Source of the DNA: Labilibaculum sp. K2S
GTDB lineage: Bacteria; Bacteroidota; Bacteroidia; Bacteroidales; Marinifilaceae
DNA length: 64,000 bases
Assembly: GCF_030372765.1 (NCBI RefSeq)
Contig: NZ_JAUCMW010000004.1
Coordinates: 124,001-188,000 of the forward strand
Reading direction: 5' to 3'
In this document: piece after piece, positions 16,472 to 25,259 of the stretch
Numbering within the stretch: position 1 is the stretch's first letter
Layout: each line of letters starts with the position of its first letter
The notes under the pieces: model-generated
Told to the model about the DNA's origin: nothing
Seen by the model: the letters and a program-made list of their open reading frames with translations, nothing else
Databases searched by the model: none
Program-made: the position numbers and the translations under genes

Positions 16472-16563
16472 AACGTCCATGCCAAAGGTGTTTTAACACA
16501 CAGGGAGATGATTATTCCGTGCATGGTAAGTTCCATATGGCAAAAACTTAAAATTATAAACAT

Positions 16564-17217
16564 ATGAATAAGATTAATGTTGTTTTGGTTGACGATCACA
16601 AACTGTTTCGCGACGGATTAAAATCCTTACTGCACAACACCGAAGACATAACAGTTGTGGGTGAATTTGGAAATGCTGCTGATTTAATTGAACAAATGGA
16701 TCAATTGACGGCTCAAATTATCATTACTGATATTAGCATGCCGGGAATGAATGGTATTGAACTAACGCAATATCTGGCCAAAAAACATCCTTGCCTAAAA
16801 ACCATCATTCTATCCATGCACAACAATAAGGAATTTATTTTAAGTGCCATGGATGCCGGTGCAAAAGCGTATCTGCCAAAAGATATTGCAGGAGAAGAAC
16901 TTCACAAAGCCATTCATGAAGTGAGCAAGGGCAACGAATACTTCAATCAGGTAATCAGCAATATTGTAATGAGAAGCCTTATGCGCAGCAATAAAGAGGA
17001 CAAAAATCACGGAGAACTAACCAGACGCGAAACCGAAGTTCTCCGCCTGGTGGCTGATGGATTCATGAATAAAGAAGTGGCTGATCAACTCAACATTAGT
17101 GTCCGCACTGTTGATTGCCACAAAAACAACATTATGAGCAAATTAAATTTAAACACTACTGCCGAATTGGTGAAATATGCCATTAAAAACCACATCATCG
17201 AATTAGAGGTCAATTAG
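16564..17217 (+). CDS. LuxR/NarL family response regulator
   Basis: 217 residues: a receiver domain (1-120) with acidic pair DD at 11-12, phosphorylation site Asp56 in ITDISMPGMNG and the conserved Lys in YLPKDI; a linker; and a GerE/LuxR helix-turn-helix (about 150-217) with LTRRETEVLRLVADGFMNKE and SVRTVDCHKNNIMSKLNLNT. It is the partner of the kinase just upstream. Target genes are unknown; the porin and amtB genes downstream are candidates. Confidence 0.93.
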   Translation: MNKINVVLVDDHKLFRDGLKSLLHNTEDITVVGEFGNAADLIEQMDQLTAQIIITDISMPGMNGIELTQYLAKKHPCLKTIILSMHNNKEFILSAMDAGAKAYLPKDIAGEELHKAIHEVSKGNEYFNQVISNIVMRSLMRSNKEDKNHGELTRRETEVLRLVADGFMNKEVADQLNISVRTVDCHKNNIMSKLNLNTTAELVKYAIKNHIIELEVN

Positions 17218-17895
17218 CAAAATATACACAAATATTCGCTTTAGCACGAAAGAGTGTGCCCACAGGCGAAAGGGTACATTGTAAAAATTACAATTATCAG
17301 AATTATTTACTGCTTAACAGACTTTTAAAAACCTCACCCCGGCTCTCTCCTAAAGGCTACTCTTTATACACATTTTGTTGGTTGAAAAAATCAAGAGCAA
17401 GAAGATGTATAAAAAGGATCATATCAAGAATTAACACCCTTTCGCCTGTCGGCACTTTGTTCACAATATTATTTCAAATGGCGTTCACAATCTTCACTGC
17501 GTTACGGTACCCTCAAAAAGGGAAGATGTTCGAAGAACAGAGGGGTGCTTATCTTTATAATTAAACTATTGCTTGGGAAAGCGAATATTTGTGTATAAAG
17601 AGTAGCTAAAGGAAAAGGATAGGATGAGGTATCAAGTCAATTCTCATCAATCCCCTTGCTTTTAGCTTGAACAAAACACTCCTCTGTTCGTAGATTGACT
17701 AAAGTTTATGCCTGATTATTAAAGTGACCTAAAATTATCTCCTGATTCTACTTTATTTCCACACTAGGTAATTCACCTATTACATCGCTATTTTTCGTAA
17801 TTCATTTTAGGGGTAATTCTCTATTTCGGGCTGATTGGCTCTCTCCTATATTCGTCATAGAATAATTCACACAATAACAAACTAACATTAATTCT
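17218..17895. repeat. 678-bp gene-free stretch with nested inverted repeats
   Basis: Three inverted-repeat pairs are visible. TATACACAAATATTCGCTTT (17223-17242) pairs perfectly with 17578-17597. A 20-base arm at 17252-17271 (core ACAGGCGAAAGGGT) pairs with 17438-17457 with one mismatch. GCTACTCTTTATACAC (about 17356) pairs perfectly with GTGTATAAAGAGTAGC (about 17590), and this pairing extends imperfectly to about 40 bases. A 102-codon frame inside looks non-coding. It could be a miniature inverted-repeat element or a structured RNA. The last 250 bp should hold the porin promoter. Confidence 0.75.
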
Positions 17896-18696
17896 ATGAA
17901 ACGATCAGGCGTATACCTGCTATTGGCTTTTATGCTGAGTTTTAGCATTTATTCTTTTGGACAAAAAGAGAAAGCGGTACTCGATTTTGGTGCCGATGTA
18001 ATGAGCCGCTATGTTTGGCGGGGAACACAATTTGGAGGCACAAGTCCGAGTCTTCAGCCATCTGCAAGTCTTAGCTACAAGGGTTTGGAATTGGGTGCAT
18101 GGGGAGCCTATTCTTTAGGAGGCAACAATGCAGGTCAGGAATTCGACCTTTATTTGGCTTACACTTTTGCCAAAGATCTGTTTAGCCTTACCCTAACAGA
18201 CTACTACTTCCCTACCGAAGGCGAAGATTACGAGTATTTTGAATTCAACAACGATCGTACAGGTCATGTTTTGGAAGGAAGCTTCCGTTGTAACGGCAAT
18301 GACAACATTCCATTTGCTTTGATGGTTGCCGTTAACTTTTGGGGAGCAGATGCCGTTCAACTTGGAGACAATCCAAACACAGCTGATTTCAATCAGAAAA
18401 CCGGACTCCAGTATTCTACCTACACAGAGTTATCGTACAGTCATAAAATGGCGAACAACGTAACTCTTGATGCCTTTTTAGGTGTGAATTTAACCAAACC
18501 TGCCAAAGCAAAAACCTCTACAGGATTTAACGGCGAAAGTGGATACTATGGAAGTAAAGCAGGTGTTGTTAATCTGGGTGTAAAACTTTCTAAAGAAGTT
18601 GCACTTAACGAGAAATTTTCTTTACCCGTTTCAGCATCAGTAATCACCAATCCAGCAGATGAAAAAATCTATTTCGTTTTTGGATTTTCATTTTAA
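17896..18696 (+). CDS. TorF-like putative outer-membrane porin
   Basis: 266 residues with signal peptide (cleavage after SFGQ, about 22). The mature start DFGADVMSRYVWRGTQFGGT is the hallmark of the TorF/Gcw_chp family, followed by alternating beta strands (GLELGAWGAYSLG, EFDLYLAYTF, FSLTLTDYYFP) and a C-terminal Phe (VFGFSF), as expected for an outer-membrane barrel. It lies 22 bp upstream of amtB, a pairing that suggests passage of ammonium or small amines across the outer membrane; that link is inferred from context. Confidence 0.8.
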   Translation: MKRSGVYLLLAFMLSFSIYSFGQKEKAVLDFGADVMSRYVWRGTQFGGTSPSLQPSASLSYKGLELGAWGAYSLGGNNAGQEFDLYLAYTFAKDLFSLTLTDYYFPTEGEDYEYFEFNNDRTGHVLEGSFRCNGNDNIPFALMVAVNFWGADAVQLGDNPNTADFNQKTGLQYSTYTELSYSHKMANNVTLDAFLGVNLTKPAKAKTSTGFNGESGYYGSKAGVVNLGVKLSKEVALNEKFSLPVSASVITNPADEKIYFVFGFSF

Positions 18697-18718
18697 CAAA
18701 CACTAAAAACCAACTATC

Positions 18719-19936
18719 ATGTTTGATACAGGATCAACTACTTTTATGATTTTATGTACCAGTCTGGTGATGTTAATGACACCAGGACTGGCCTTTTTCT
18801 ATGGCGGACTAGCCGGAAAACGAAATATTTTAGGCGTAATGATGCAAACGTTTGTATCGTTAGGTATCACTACAATTATGTGGGTAACCCTAGGTTATTC
18901 ATTGTGCTTTAGCGGTGGTGAAGGAGGAATCATCGGAAATCTCGATCTTGCTTTTTTAAATGGTATTGATTTCAATTCTCCTTTTGCCGGAGCCGGAGGC
19001 AAATATCCAACTTATATTTTCATCTCTTATCAGATGATGTTTGCTATTATTACGCCTGCGCTGATAACAGGAGCATTCGTAAATCGTGTTACCTTTAAAG
19101 CTTACCTCATCTTCTTGGTACTGTGGCAACTATTTGTGTACTACCCATTCGTTCATATGATTTGGGGTAACGGTATTCTTGCCCAATGGGGTGTTCTTGA
19201 TTTTGCCGGTGGTGTAGTTGTTCACGCAACAGCAGGTTTTGCAGCCCTGGCATCTGTGCTATATGTTGGCAAACGCCGCGATGTTAAAACTCCTCCAAAC
19301 AGCATTCCATTGGTAGCAATTGGTACCGGTTTACTTTGGTTTGGTTGGTACGGTTTTAATGCCGGAAGTGAATTAGATGTTGATGCCATTTCGACTCTTT
19401 CCTTTTTAAATACCGACGTAGCGGCTTCGTTTGCGGCAATTACCTGGTTAATTATTGAATGGACACGTGAAGGAAAACCAAAATTTGTAGGACTTTTAAC
19501 GGGTGCTGTTGCCGGTTTGGCAACCATTACTCCGGCGGCAGGTTATGTTCCGTTATGGGCGGCTATGATTATTGGAATCGCTGCAGGTGCACTTTGTTAT
19601 TCTGCAGTTCAGCTTAAAAACAAATGGGGCTGGGATGATGCTTTAGATGTTTGGGGTGTTCATGGTATGGGTGGAGTTTTTGGAACCATCGCATTGGGTA
19701 TTTTTGCCTCAACAGCTGTTAACACACAAGCTGGATTGCTTGAAGGCGATAGCGCTTTCTTCTTAAAAGAAATTGCCGCTGTTTTAATTAGTGCTTCCTA
19801 TGCATTTGTATTTACCTATCTGATGCTTACTATCATTAACTACATTACTCCTGTAAAAGTGAATGAGCAGGACGAAGATCTGGGCTTAGATGCATCTTTA
19901 CATGGTGAACGTGCCTACGATGACGGAGCTCTCTAG
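18719..19936 (+). CDS. amtB: Ammonium transporter
   Basis: 405 residues, 11 membrane helices. Amt signature regions are present: MTPGLAFFYGGLAGKRNILG, the phenylalanine-gate and histidine region DFAGGVVVHATAGFAALASV (first pore His), and DALDVWGVHGMGGVFGTIALG (second pore His). It conducts ammonia/ammonium across the inner membrane. No glnK (PII) gene is seen next to it, which is unusual for amtB loci. It is followed by a strong terminator. Confidence 0.95.
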   Translation: MFDTGSTTFMILCTSLVMLMTPGLAFFYGGLAGKRNILGVMMQTFVSLGITTIMWVTLGYSLCFSGGEGGIIGNLDLAFLNGIDFNSPFAGAGGKYPTYIFISYQMMFAIITPALITGAFVNRVTFKAYLIFLVLWQLFVYYPFVHMIWGNGILAQWGVLDFAGGVVVHATAGFAALASVLYVGKRRDVKTPPNSIPLVAIGTGLLWFGWYGFNAGSELDVDAISTLSFLNTDVAASFAAITWLIIEWTREGKPKFVGLLTGAVAGLATITPAAGYVPLWAAMIIGIAAGALCYSAVQLKNKWGWDDALDVWGVHGMGGVFGTIALGIFASTAVNTQAGLLEGDSAFFLKEIAAVLISASYAFVFTYLMLTIINYITPVKVNEQDEDLGLDASLHGERAYDDGAL

Positions 19937-20057
19937 TCTTATTAACCTGAGTTCGGCTTTAAATCATCTTGTAATAATTTGTATTTATTTGTGTATGCTA
20001 TAAATAAAAGGGAAATAGTTTCTAGTAGTTAGTAATTAGTCCTCTAACAACTGAATA

Positions 20058-20117
20058 CCAATTACTTTTCACAGTAAAGAACAAAAAATAAATAGTTCAG
20101 ATAAGTAACGAATTAAT
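20058..20117. repeat. 60-bp repeat shared by two intergenic regions, copy 2
   Basis: CAATTACTTTTCACAGTAAA, GAACAAAAAATAAA, GTTCAGATAAGTAACGAATT: the same block order as 14521-14579. It lies between the amtB stop and its terminator, so it would be part of the amtB 3' untranslated region. Confidence 0.55.
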
Positions 20118-20151
20118 AATAGAACTCAGGTTATTCCATTTAAATTTATCC

Positions 20152-20186
20152 AAAGCAGCTTCTTTTCAGGAGCTGCTTTTTTTGTG
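20152..20186 (+). terminator. Rho-independent terminator after amtB
   Basis: Stem AAAGCAGCT (20152-20160) and AGCTGCTTT (20171-20179), a 10-base loop, then a run of T. Confidence 0.85.
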
Positions 20187-20372
20187 ATTAACAGGTTCCA
20201 AATCAGAAATCAGCAGAATGTTATAAAAGTGTAAATTTTTCTATTTGCATTGAAATATATTTTAATACATTAGTACATCAGTATTTGTTATCACCGAACA
20301 ATTGGATCATACTAAAAACAGCAGTTGTATTGAAATATGTTAGTCTCAAATTAATCACATAAAACTGTAATT

Positions 20373-20669
20373 ATGAAAATATTAGCAATAGAAAAAGAAT
20401 TGAAAGATGTTGACTGGAGTAATAAAAGCTGCATTTTGGAGCAGGAAGCCCATCATGTTCACCAGTTATACATATCGGAATACCTGCGCGAAATCTATTT
20501 TAACGAGCACAATAATGCTGTTTTAATAATGGAATGCAAGAGTCTGGAACATGCAAAAGAAATTTTAGATGAGCTTCCTTTGGTAAAGGAAAAGTTGATC
20601 AAATTTAAGATCATGCAGCTAAATGCATACACAGGATACAAACGAATTATCAAAAAAGAGAATAGTTAG
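20373..20669 (+). CDS. Small ferredoxin-fold protein, muconolactone-isomerase-like
   Basis: 98 residues, cytosolic. The layout MKILAIEKE..., LYISEYLREIYFNEHNNAVL, IMECKSLEHAKEILDELPLV and FKIMQLNAYTGYKRII matches small dimeric alpha/beta (YCII/muconolactone isomerase-like) proteins, some of which are misannotated as superoxide dismutase. No catalytic residues can be assigned. A hairpin follows the gene, then the second kinase gene. Confidence 0.5.
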   Translation: MKILAIEKELKDVDWSNKSCILEQEAHHVHQLYISEYLREIYFNEHNNAVLIMECKSLEHAKEILDELPLVKEKLIKFKIMQLNAYTGYKRIIKKENS

Positions 20670-20704
20670 GAAAAATTGTTATAACCCTTATCTTCCCAAA
20701 TAGA

Positions 20705-20755
20705 GAACTTTACATGATAGTCTGAACTGAAACCGGCTTATCATGTGAAGTTTTC
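20705..20755 (+). terminator. Hairpin, probable terminator
   Basis: GAACTTTACATGATAG (20705-20720) pairs with CTTATCATGTGAAGTTTTC (from 20737) with one mismatch over about 14 bases, followed by a short T-run. It separates the small ferredoxin-fold gene from the kinase gene. Confidence 0.55.
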
Positions 20756-20809
20756 AAAATACGGTTTTAAACGTAGTTTTTTAAACAATAGAATCCTTAC
20801 TCTTGTTTC

Positions 20810-21751
20810 ATGCTTTTACAAATTGCACTAATCGTATCGGTTTTATTACAATTCGGAGCTTTTTTTATTACCATCAGCCTGATTCCTAAAACACGCTTCA
20901 ACAGCTCCTGGATTATGGTTTCCATCGGTTTTTTACTAATGGCTTTGCGCAGATTTACAGAACTTTTTAATGTGTTCACTGCAGACCAGAGTAAACCGGA
21001 AACATTCATCACCAACTGGATGGCTGTAGTCATTTCATTGCTCATGTTTTTTGGTGCTTTTTACATTCGCCGTATTTTTCAGCTGCAGGATAAGGTAGAT
21101 AAAGAGAGAAAAGAAAATGAAGCCAAAGTGCTGAGTGCAGTTATCAAGACCGAAGAGCAGGAACGCCATCGCTTTGCCAAAGAATTGCACGATGGATTGG
21201 GGCCGATCCTCTCTACCATTAAAATGACAAATTCCGCTTTAAATAAATCTGCTGAAAATTCAAATAACCAGCAAATCATTCAAAAAACAGATCAGGCCAT
21301 CAACGAAGCCATTATCACCGTTAAGGAGATATCCAACAAGTTGAGTCCTCATATTTTGGAACGATACGGTTTGGAAAAAGCCATTAAAACATTTGTCGGG
21401 GGAATTCAGCTGACCGATCAATACGAAATTCAAATGAATATTCAATTGTGCGGAAAACGTTTCGACTACAACGTAGAGTTGATCCTATACCGGATCATCG
21501 GTGAATTGTTCAGCAACACCATAAAACATGCTTCTGCATCTAAAATCGACCTTTCACTCCTTAGCTATCATCAAAAATTAGAATTGATGTACAGTGATAA
21601 TGGGATCGGCTTTTCCACGGAACCGAAACCGGTAAAAGGAATGGGCTTGTCGAACATCCACACGAGGGTAAAATCTTTGGACGGAACCATTGAAATAAAC
21701 AGCCGGAAAAATGAAGGCTTTTACCTCAAAGTAAAAATACCAATATCATGA
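20810..21751 (+). CDS. Sensor histidine kinase (HisKA_3), short two-helix form
   Basis: 313 residues. Two or three N-terminal membrane helices (about 2-25, 32-50, 65-85) with almost no periplasmic part, then a coiled linker and HisKA_3 with His127 in RFAKELHDGLGPIL. ATP binding: LILYRIIGELFSNTIKHA, SDNGIGF and GMGLSNIHTRVKSL. The short sensor suggests it detects a membrane or cytosolic cue. It overlaps the next gene by 4 bp (ATGA), so the two are translationally coupled. Confidence 0.9.
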   Translation: MLLQIALIVSVLLQFGAFFITISLIPKTRFNSSWIMVSIGFLLMALRRFTELFNVFTADQSKPETFITNWMAVVISLLMFFGAFYIRRIFQLQDKVDKERKENEAKVLSAVIKTEEQERHRFAKELHDGLGPILSTIKMTNSALNKSAENSNNQQIIQKTDQAINEAIITVKEISNKLSPHILERYGLEKAIKTFVGGIQLTDQYEIQMNIQLCGKRFDYNVELILYRIIGELFSNTIKHASASKIDLSLLSYHQKLELMYSDNGIGFSTEPKPVKGMGLSNIHTRVKSLDGTIEINSRKNEGFYLKVKIPIS

Positions 21752-22392
21752 CTGAATCTTTAAAATTGGCACTGGTTGATGATCACGATTTGTTTCGTGA
21801 GGGATTGTACTTTCTGCTCAACAATCAAAATAGCAAGCCCGAAATAAAGGCAGTAAGTAATGGTCAGGAATTATTGGATTTGCAGGCCAACTGGCAGGCC
21901 GACATTATTCTTATGGATATTGAAATGCCGGTAATGAACGGAATAGAGGCAAGTAAAGAGGTGATGAAAAAATATCCCAACACGAAAATAATTGCTCTTT
22001 CGATGCATGCCAACGAAAATTATTATTCGGAAATGATAGATGCCGGAGCCAAAGCCTTTTTGCTGAAAAATTCCAGTTTCGAAGAAGTTCAGCAAGCCAT
22101 TGAAGCCGTTATGGAAGGGAAAAATTTCTTTTCTCCCGAAATACTGGAAAGTATTATTAAGAATTTAAACCGAAAAAAAAATCAGCCCTCAAAATCTGAT
22201 TTAACGCAACGGGAAGTTGAGATTTTATACAACATTTGCAAGGGCTTATCGAATCAGGAAATTGCTGAAATACTCTTTATCAGCAAACGCACGGTTGACA
22301 AACACCGCGAAAACATACTGCTAAAAACCCAATCGAAAAACACAGCTGCTCTGGTAATTTATGCCATTAAGAATCACATTTTTGAGGTGTGA
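21748..22392 (+). CDS. LuxR/NarL family response regulator
   Basis: 214 residues: a receiver with DDHDLF at the start, Asp57 in LMDIEMPVMNG and Lys in FLLKNS; then a LuxR-type DNA-binding domain with LTQREVEILYNICKGLSNQE and SKRTVDKHRENILLKTQSKN. It is the cognate partner of the overlapping kinase gene. It resembles the regulator at 16.6 kb in plan but is diverged, so the two systems are ancient paralogues. Confidence 0.93.
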   Translation: MTESLKLALVDDHDLFREGLYFLLNNQNSKPEIKAVSNGQELLDLQANWQADIILMDIEMPVMNGIEASKEVMKKYPNTKIIALSMHANENYYSEMIDAGAKAFLLKNSSFEEVQQAIEAVMEGKNFFSPEILESIIKNLNRKKNQPSKSDLTQREVEILYNICKGLSNQEIAEILFISKRTVDKHRENILLKTQSKNTAALVIYAIKNHIFEV

Positions 22393-22548
22393 AAAAGAGG
22401 GAAGTCAAAATCTGAAAAAGATAAAAGACATTCCTTTTACTCCAAACACTCTACGTACAAATACCTATTGCGCAATTACGTTTTTATACGCTGATAGATA
22501 GCTTACAGATGAAATACTTTTGATGATATCAAATCAAAACATTCTGCT

Positions 22549-23574
22549 ATGCTGATCCCTTTTTTAATTCCTTTTGTAATCGCCATTTTTTTATCCGTAA
22601 ATATGGGGGGAAGTGGCACCGGACCAGCCTTTTCTGCAGCCTACGGTTCTAATGTTATCAAAAAGAGTTTGATTCCAGGCTTATTTGGACTGATGGTTTT
22701 TACAGGTGCAATTGTTGGAGGTGAAGAAACAGCCAAAACCATTGGAAAAGGCCTTCTGGATCCACAATTAATGAGCTTTTCTGTAGTCTCCGCCATATTA
22801 TTAGCCGTGGCGGTTTCCTTACTAATTGCCAATCTCTTTGGTATCCCTCAATCAACCAGTCAGTCGACAGTAATGGCCGTAACTGCACCGGCAATCTATT
22901 TCAATTCACTAAATACCGACAAACTGTTATTCGAAATACTCCCAACCTGGTTCATAATGCCAATCGTGGCTTTTGCTCTGGCATTTTTTATTGGCAAATA
23001 CATTTACAAGCCCATACGAAAACGTGGCTACACAATCTCCAAAAAAGTAAACGACAGCTATCTGTTAAAAGGCCTAATTGTAATTATGTCCTTATATGTG
23101 GCCTTTTCCATAGGAACCAATAATGTTGCCAATGCTGCCGGCCCTTTATCATCAATGGCCTGCAACGAGCTAATGGTGAGTCAAAACCGCTACTTGCAGG
23201 TAATGATACTGGCTACATTAATAGTCGCACCAAGTTTTTCCATTGGCAGCTCAATTTTTGGTGACAAAATTTTACAAAATACAGGAAAAGAAATCGTGCT
23301 GTTTGGAAGAATCGAAGCAGTTATCATTGCTTTTATCTCAGCAAGTTTATTGCTAAGCGCGTCACTAATCAAAGGAATTCCAACTTCGCTGGTACAGCTT
23401 AATGTAGGTGCTATTATTGGAATTGGAGTTGCTAAATTGGGATTCCGCAACATATTCCGGAAAACTGAAGTCGATCGGTTTTTTGTGATGTGGATCATCG
23501 CTCCTATGGTTTCTTTTGGCTTGTCGCTGTTGTTCATCTATTTGCTGGATATAATGGGACTCATTGATTTATAA
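22549..23574 (+). CDS. PiT-family inorganic anion permease
   Basis: 341 residues with about 10 membrane helices. The second half has the canonical PiT signature GTNNVANAAGP (about 192-202), and the centre has GIPQSTSQSTV. In the first half the usual GANDVANA is replaced by SVNMGGSGTGPAFSAAYGSN, which departs from standard phosphate transporters. It may transport phosphate or, like PiT-family CysP, sulfate. No PhoU/DUF47 partner gene is adjacent. It lies 156 bp after the response regulator. Confidence 0.8.
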   Translation: MLIPFLIPFVIAIFLSVNMGGSGTGPAFSAAYGSNVIKKSLIPGLFGLMVFTGAIVGGEETAKTIGKGLLDPQLMSFSVVSAILLAVAVSLLIANLFGIPQSTSQSTVMAVTAPAIYFNSLNTDKLLFEILPTWFIMPIVAFALAFFIGKYIYKPIRKRGYTISKKVNDSYLLKGLIVIMSLYVAFSIGTNNVANAAGPLSSMACNELMVSQNRYLQVMILATLIVAPSFSIGSSIFGDKILQNTGKEIVLFGRIEAVIIAFISASLLLSASLIKGIPTSLVQLNVGAIIGIGVAKLGFRNIFRKTEVDRFFVMWIIAPMVSFGLSLLFIYLLDIMGLIDL

Positions 23575-23682
23575 TTTGTTTTGATCCGCAAACTTTCGAA
23601 AATATTTATTAAAAAAAAGGATTCAATTATTAGAACAACATTCTCAACTATTTTGATTTTAAAATGATGCAGCATATCAAAA

Positions 23683-23726
23683 AAAGCACCCTTAGCGATT
23701 AAATATCTCTGAGGGCGCTTTACATT
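23683..23726. terminator. Convergent terminator hairpin
   Basis: AAAGC-A-CCCTTAG (23683-23695) pairs with CTGAGGG-C-GCTTT (23709-23721), with one A/C mismatch and one G-T pair; A-rich before and T-rich after. It serves the permease gene (plus) and the Fe-S gene (minus). Confidence 0.75.
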
Positions 23727-23749
23727 TTTAATAAGTTACTCTAAAAAAC

Positions 23750-24409
23750 TTATTTCATGGAATAAACAACAGGAGGCTGCCATACTTTCAAATCAATTCC
23801 TTCAATCAGAATGTTTTCATCTTCAATTTTAACCACTACTCCTGAGTGTACCTTTTGCATCATGCAATGTTTCGGTAAAAACCTCACCGTTTCACCCACT
23901 TTTACATTTTTTCCATGAAACCGGCCCTCAAAAGCAATGACCATACAGCAACCCACCGGTGTAAACTTAGTCTCGTTTTCTCTCCTTCTGCACGGCCCAA
24001 TTAGGTGTACTGTAACCAACAAATGATCAATCTTTATCACTTTCCCGTAATGTACTATCGGACATCCCAAGGGTCTGTATTCAATCACTTCTCCTATCTG
24101 TAAATTAACTAAAGCCATAGGCATCAGCACTTCCCTGCATGAAATCTCTCCTTTCAGAGGGTCCAAAACAATATCAGCTTCGTAAGAATCAATTACTCCT
24201 ACTGTTTTTTCCTGACACCCATTCGGCTCCCCCGCAGCTAATCTCCCAATTTCTACTTTATTAGCAACAAACCGTTCCTGTGTCAAAAAAGGACATAAAT
24301 CCACACTTACCGGCTTTGTTTGAATCACTTCGGCAAAATCAGTACATGAACCAAAGCCACAACGCCCGCAATTGAACCCGGGAAGAAACTCTATTATCTT
24401 TTTTTCCAT
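23750..24409 (-). CDS. Four-cysteine Fe-S domain protein of an uncharacterised trio
   Basis: 219 residues. The N-terminus carries Cys14-x2-Cys17-x4-Cys22-x16-Cys39, the spacing of the small 4Fe-4S domain found in the acetyl-CoA synthase corrinoid/Fe-S subunit and in anaerobic redox proteins. The rest is beta-rich with further cysteines (Cys in IGPCRRRE, VGCCMV, KHCMMQK). It lies 27 bp after the GTPase gene on the same strand, so the two are co-transcribed. Probable role: electron supply or Fe-S donation during metallocofactor maturation (inference). Confidence 0.65.
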   Translation of the reverse strand: MEKKIIEFLPGFNCGRCGFGSCTDFAEVIQTKPVSVDLCPFLTQERFVANKVEIGRLAAGEPNGCQEKTVGVIDSYEADIVLDPLKGEISCREVLMPMALVNLQIGEVIEYRPLGCPIVHYGKVIKIDHLLVTVHLIGPCRRRENETKFTPVGCCMVIAFEGRFHGKNVKVGETVRFLPKHCMMQKVHSGVVVKIEDENILIEGIDLKVWQPPVVYSMK

Positions 24410-24436
24410 ACTTCTATTCCTTAAAATGACAACAAC

Positions 24437-25138
24437 TTATTCACCAACATATTCCTGCATGCCATTCATTTTCCGTAACAAACCACGGTGATGTTCGGCA
24501 CCAACTCTTTTTTCACCCGCACAAAGTGTGCAAACCGCAAAAGGAGCATTGTGCCTCAAACTTTCATTTTCAGACACTAGTTTTTCAGTACTTCTAATTT
24601 GCAAAGCCAGTTCTGAAGCTCCTTGTCCGCTTAATCCATTTGCCTCTATGATTGAACAATTCGGATTGGTTTCCAAAATACATTCCCGAAATATCTCCCG
24701 CTCCGCCTGCGATATCATATCGCCTTTGGTGATCACCACGATATCAGCACAACTCAAAAAAGGACCCACTTTCATCGGATTATTGGGTCCACTGGTCGCA
24801 TCAATCACACAAACACCCAAACTATTATTGGTATAAGGTGCACATCGATGACACAAACCTGCCGTCTCCATAATCAGAAACTCAGAATTTTGCTCTTTAG
24901 CAAACTCCAGTATTGCATCGGTATTGTAAATTGAGAAATGATCGGGGCACATGTCCATCGACAAACCCAGCTGAACGGGAACACCCAATTTTGCAAAACG
25001 TTTGGGATCATCGGAATACAAACAGTCGATCTTTACAACCGATGGCTTTACATTCTGTTGTAACAATATTTTCAGGGTATGAACCAGAACTGCGGTTTTT
25101 CCTGCACCTGGAGTTCCGGCAACAATAATAAATTTCAT
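24437..25138 (-). CDS. HypB/CooC/CobW-like nucleotide-binding protein
   Basis: 233 residues. P-loop [16 protein letters not shown] at 5-20, switch region [16 protein letters not shown] with a CxxC, guanine-specificity-like VITKGDM, and a second CxxC near the C-terminus ([13 protein letters not shown]). P-loop proteins with paired CxxC motifs deliver metal to or mature Ni, Co or Fe-S enzymes (HypB, CooC, CobW). It sits between an ABC ATPase gene upstream and an Fe-S gene downstream on the same strand. The client enzyme is not in the window. Confidence 0.7.
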   Translation of the reverse strand: MKFIIVAGTPGAGKTAVLVHTLKILLQQNVKPSVVKIDCLYSDDPKRFAKLGVPVQLGLSMDMCPDHFSIYNTDAILEFAKEQNSEFLIMETAGLCHRCAPYTNNSLGVCVIDATSGPNNPMKVGPFLSCADIVVITKGDMISQAEREIFRECILETNPNCSIIEANGLSGQGASELALQIRSTEKLVSENESLRHNAPFAVCTLCAGEKRVGAEHHRGLLRKMNGMQEYVGE

Positions 25139-25259
25139 ATTTTTTTTATTAAGACCTGTGAAAACTGCTTGGCAATCATTATTCGTTGCAGTAAATGATT
25201 TTGCATGGCTCGTTTCACTAATCTGTTATTTCCACATGTACAACTCAATCACTCATCGA

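Noticed and set aside
17256..17564. 102-codon plus-strand frame inside the nested inverted repeats
   Set aside because: Composition follows the palindromic repeats, there is no recognisable domain, and the same DNA is open by chance in several frames.
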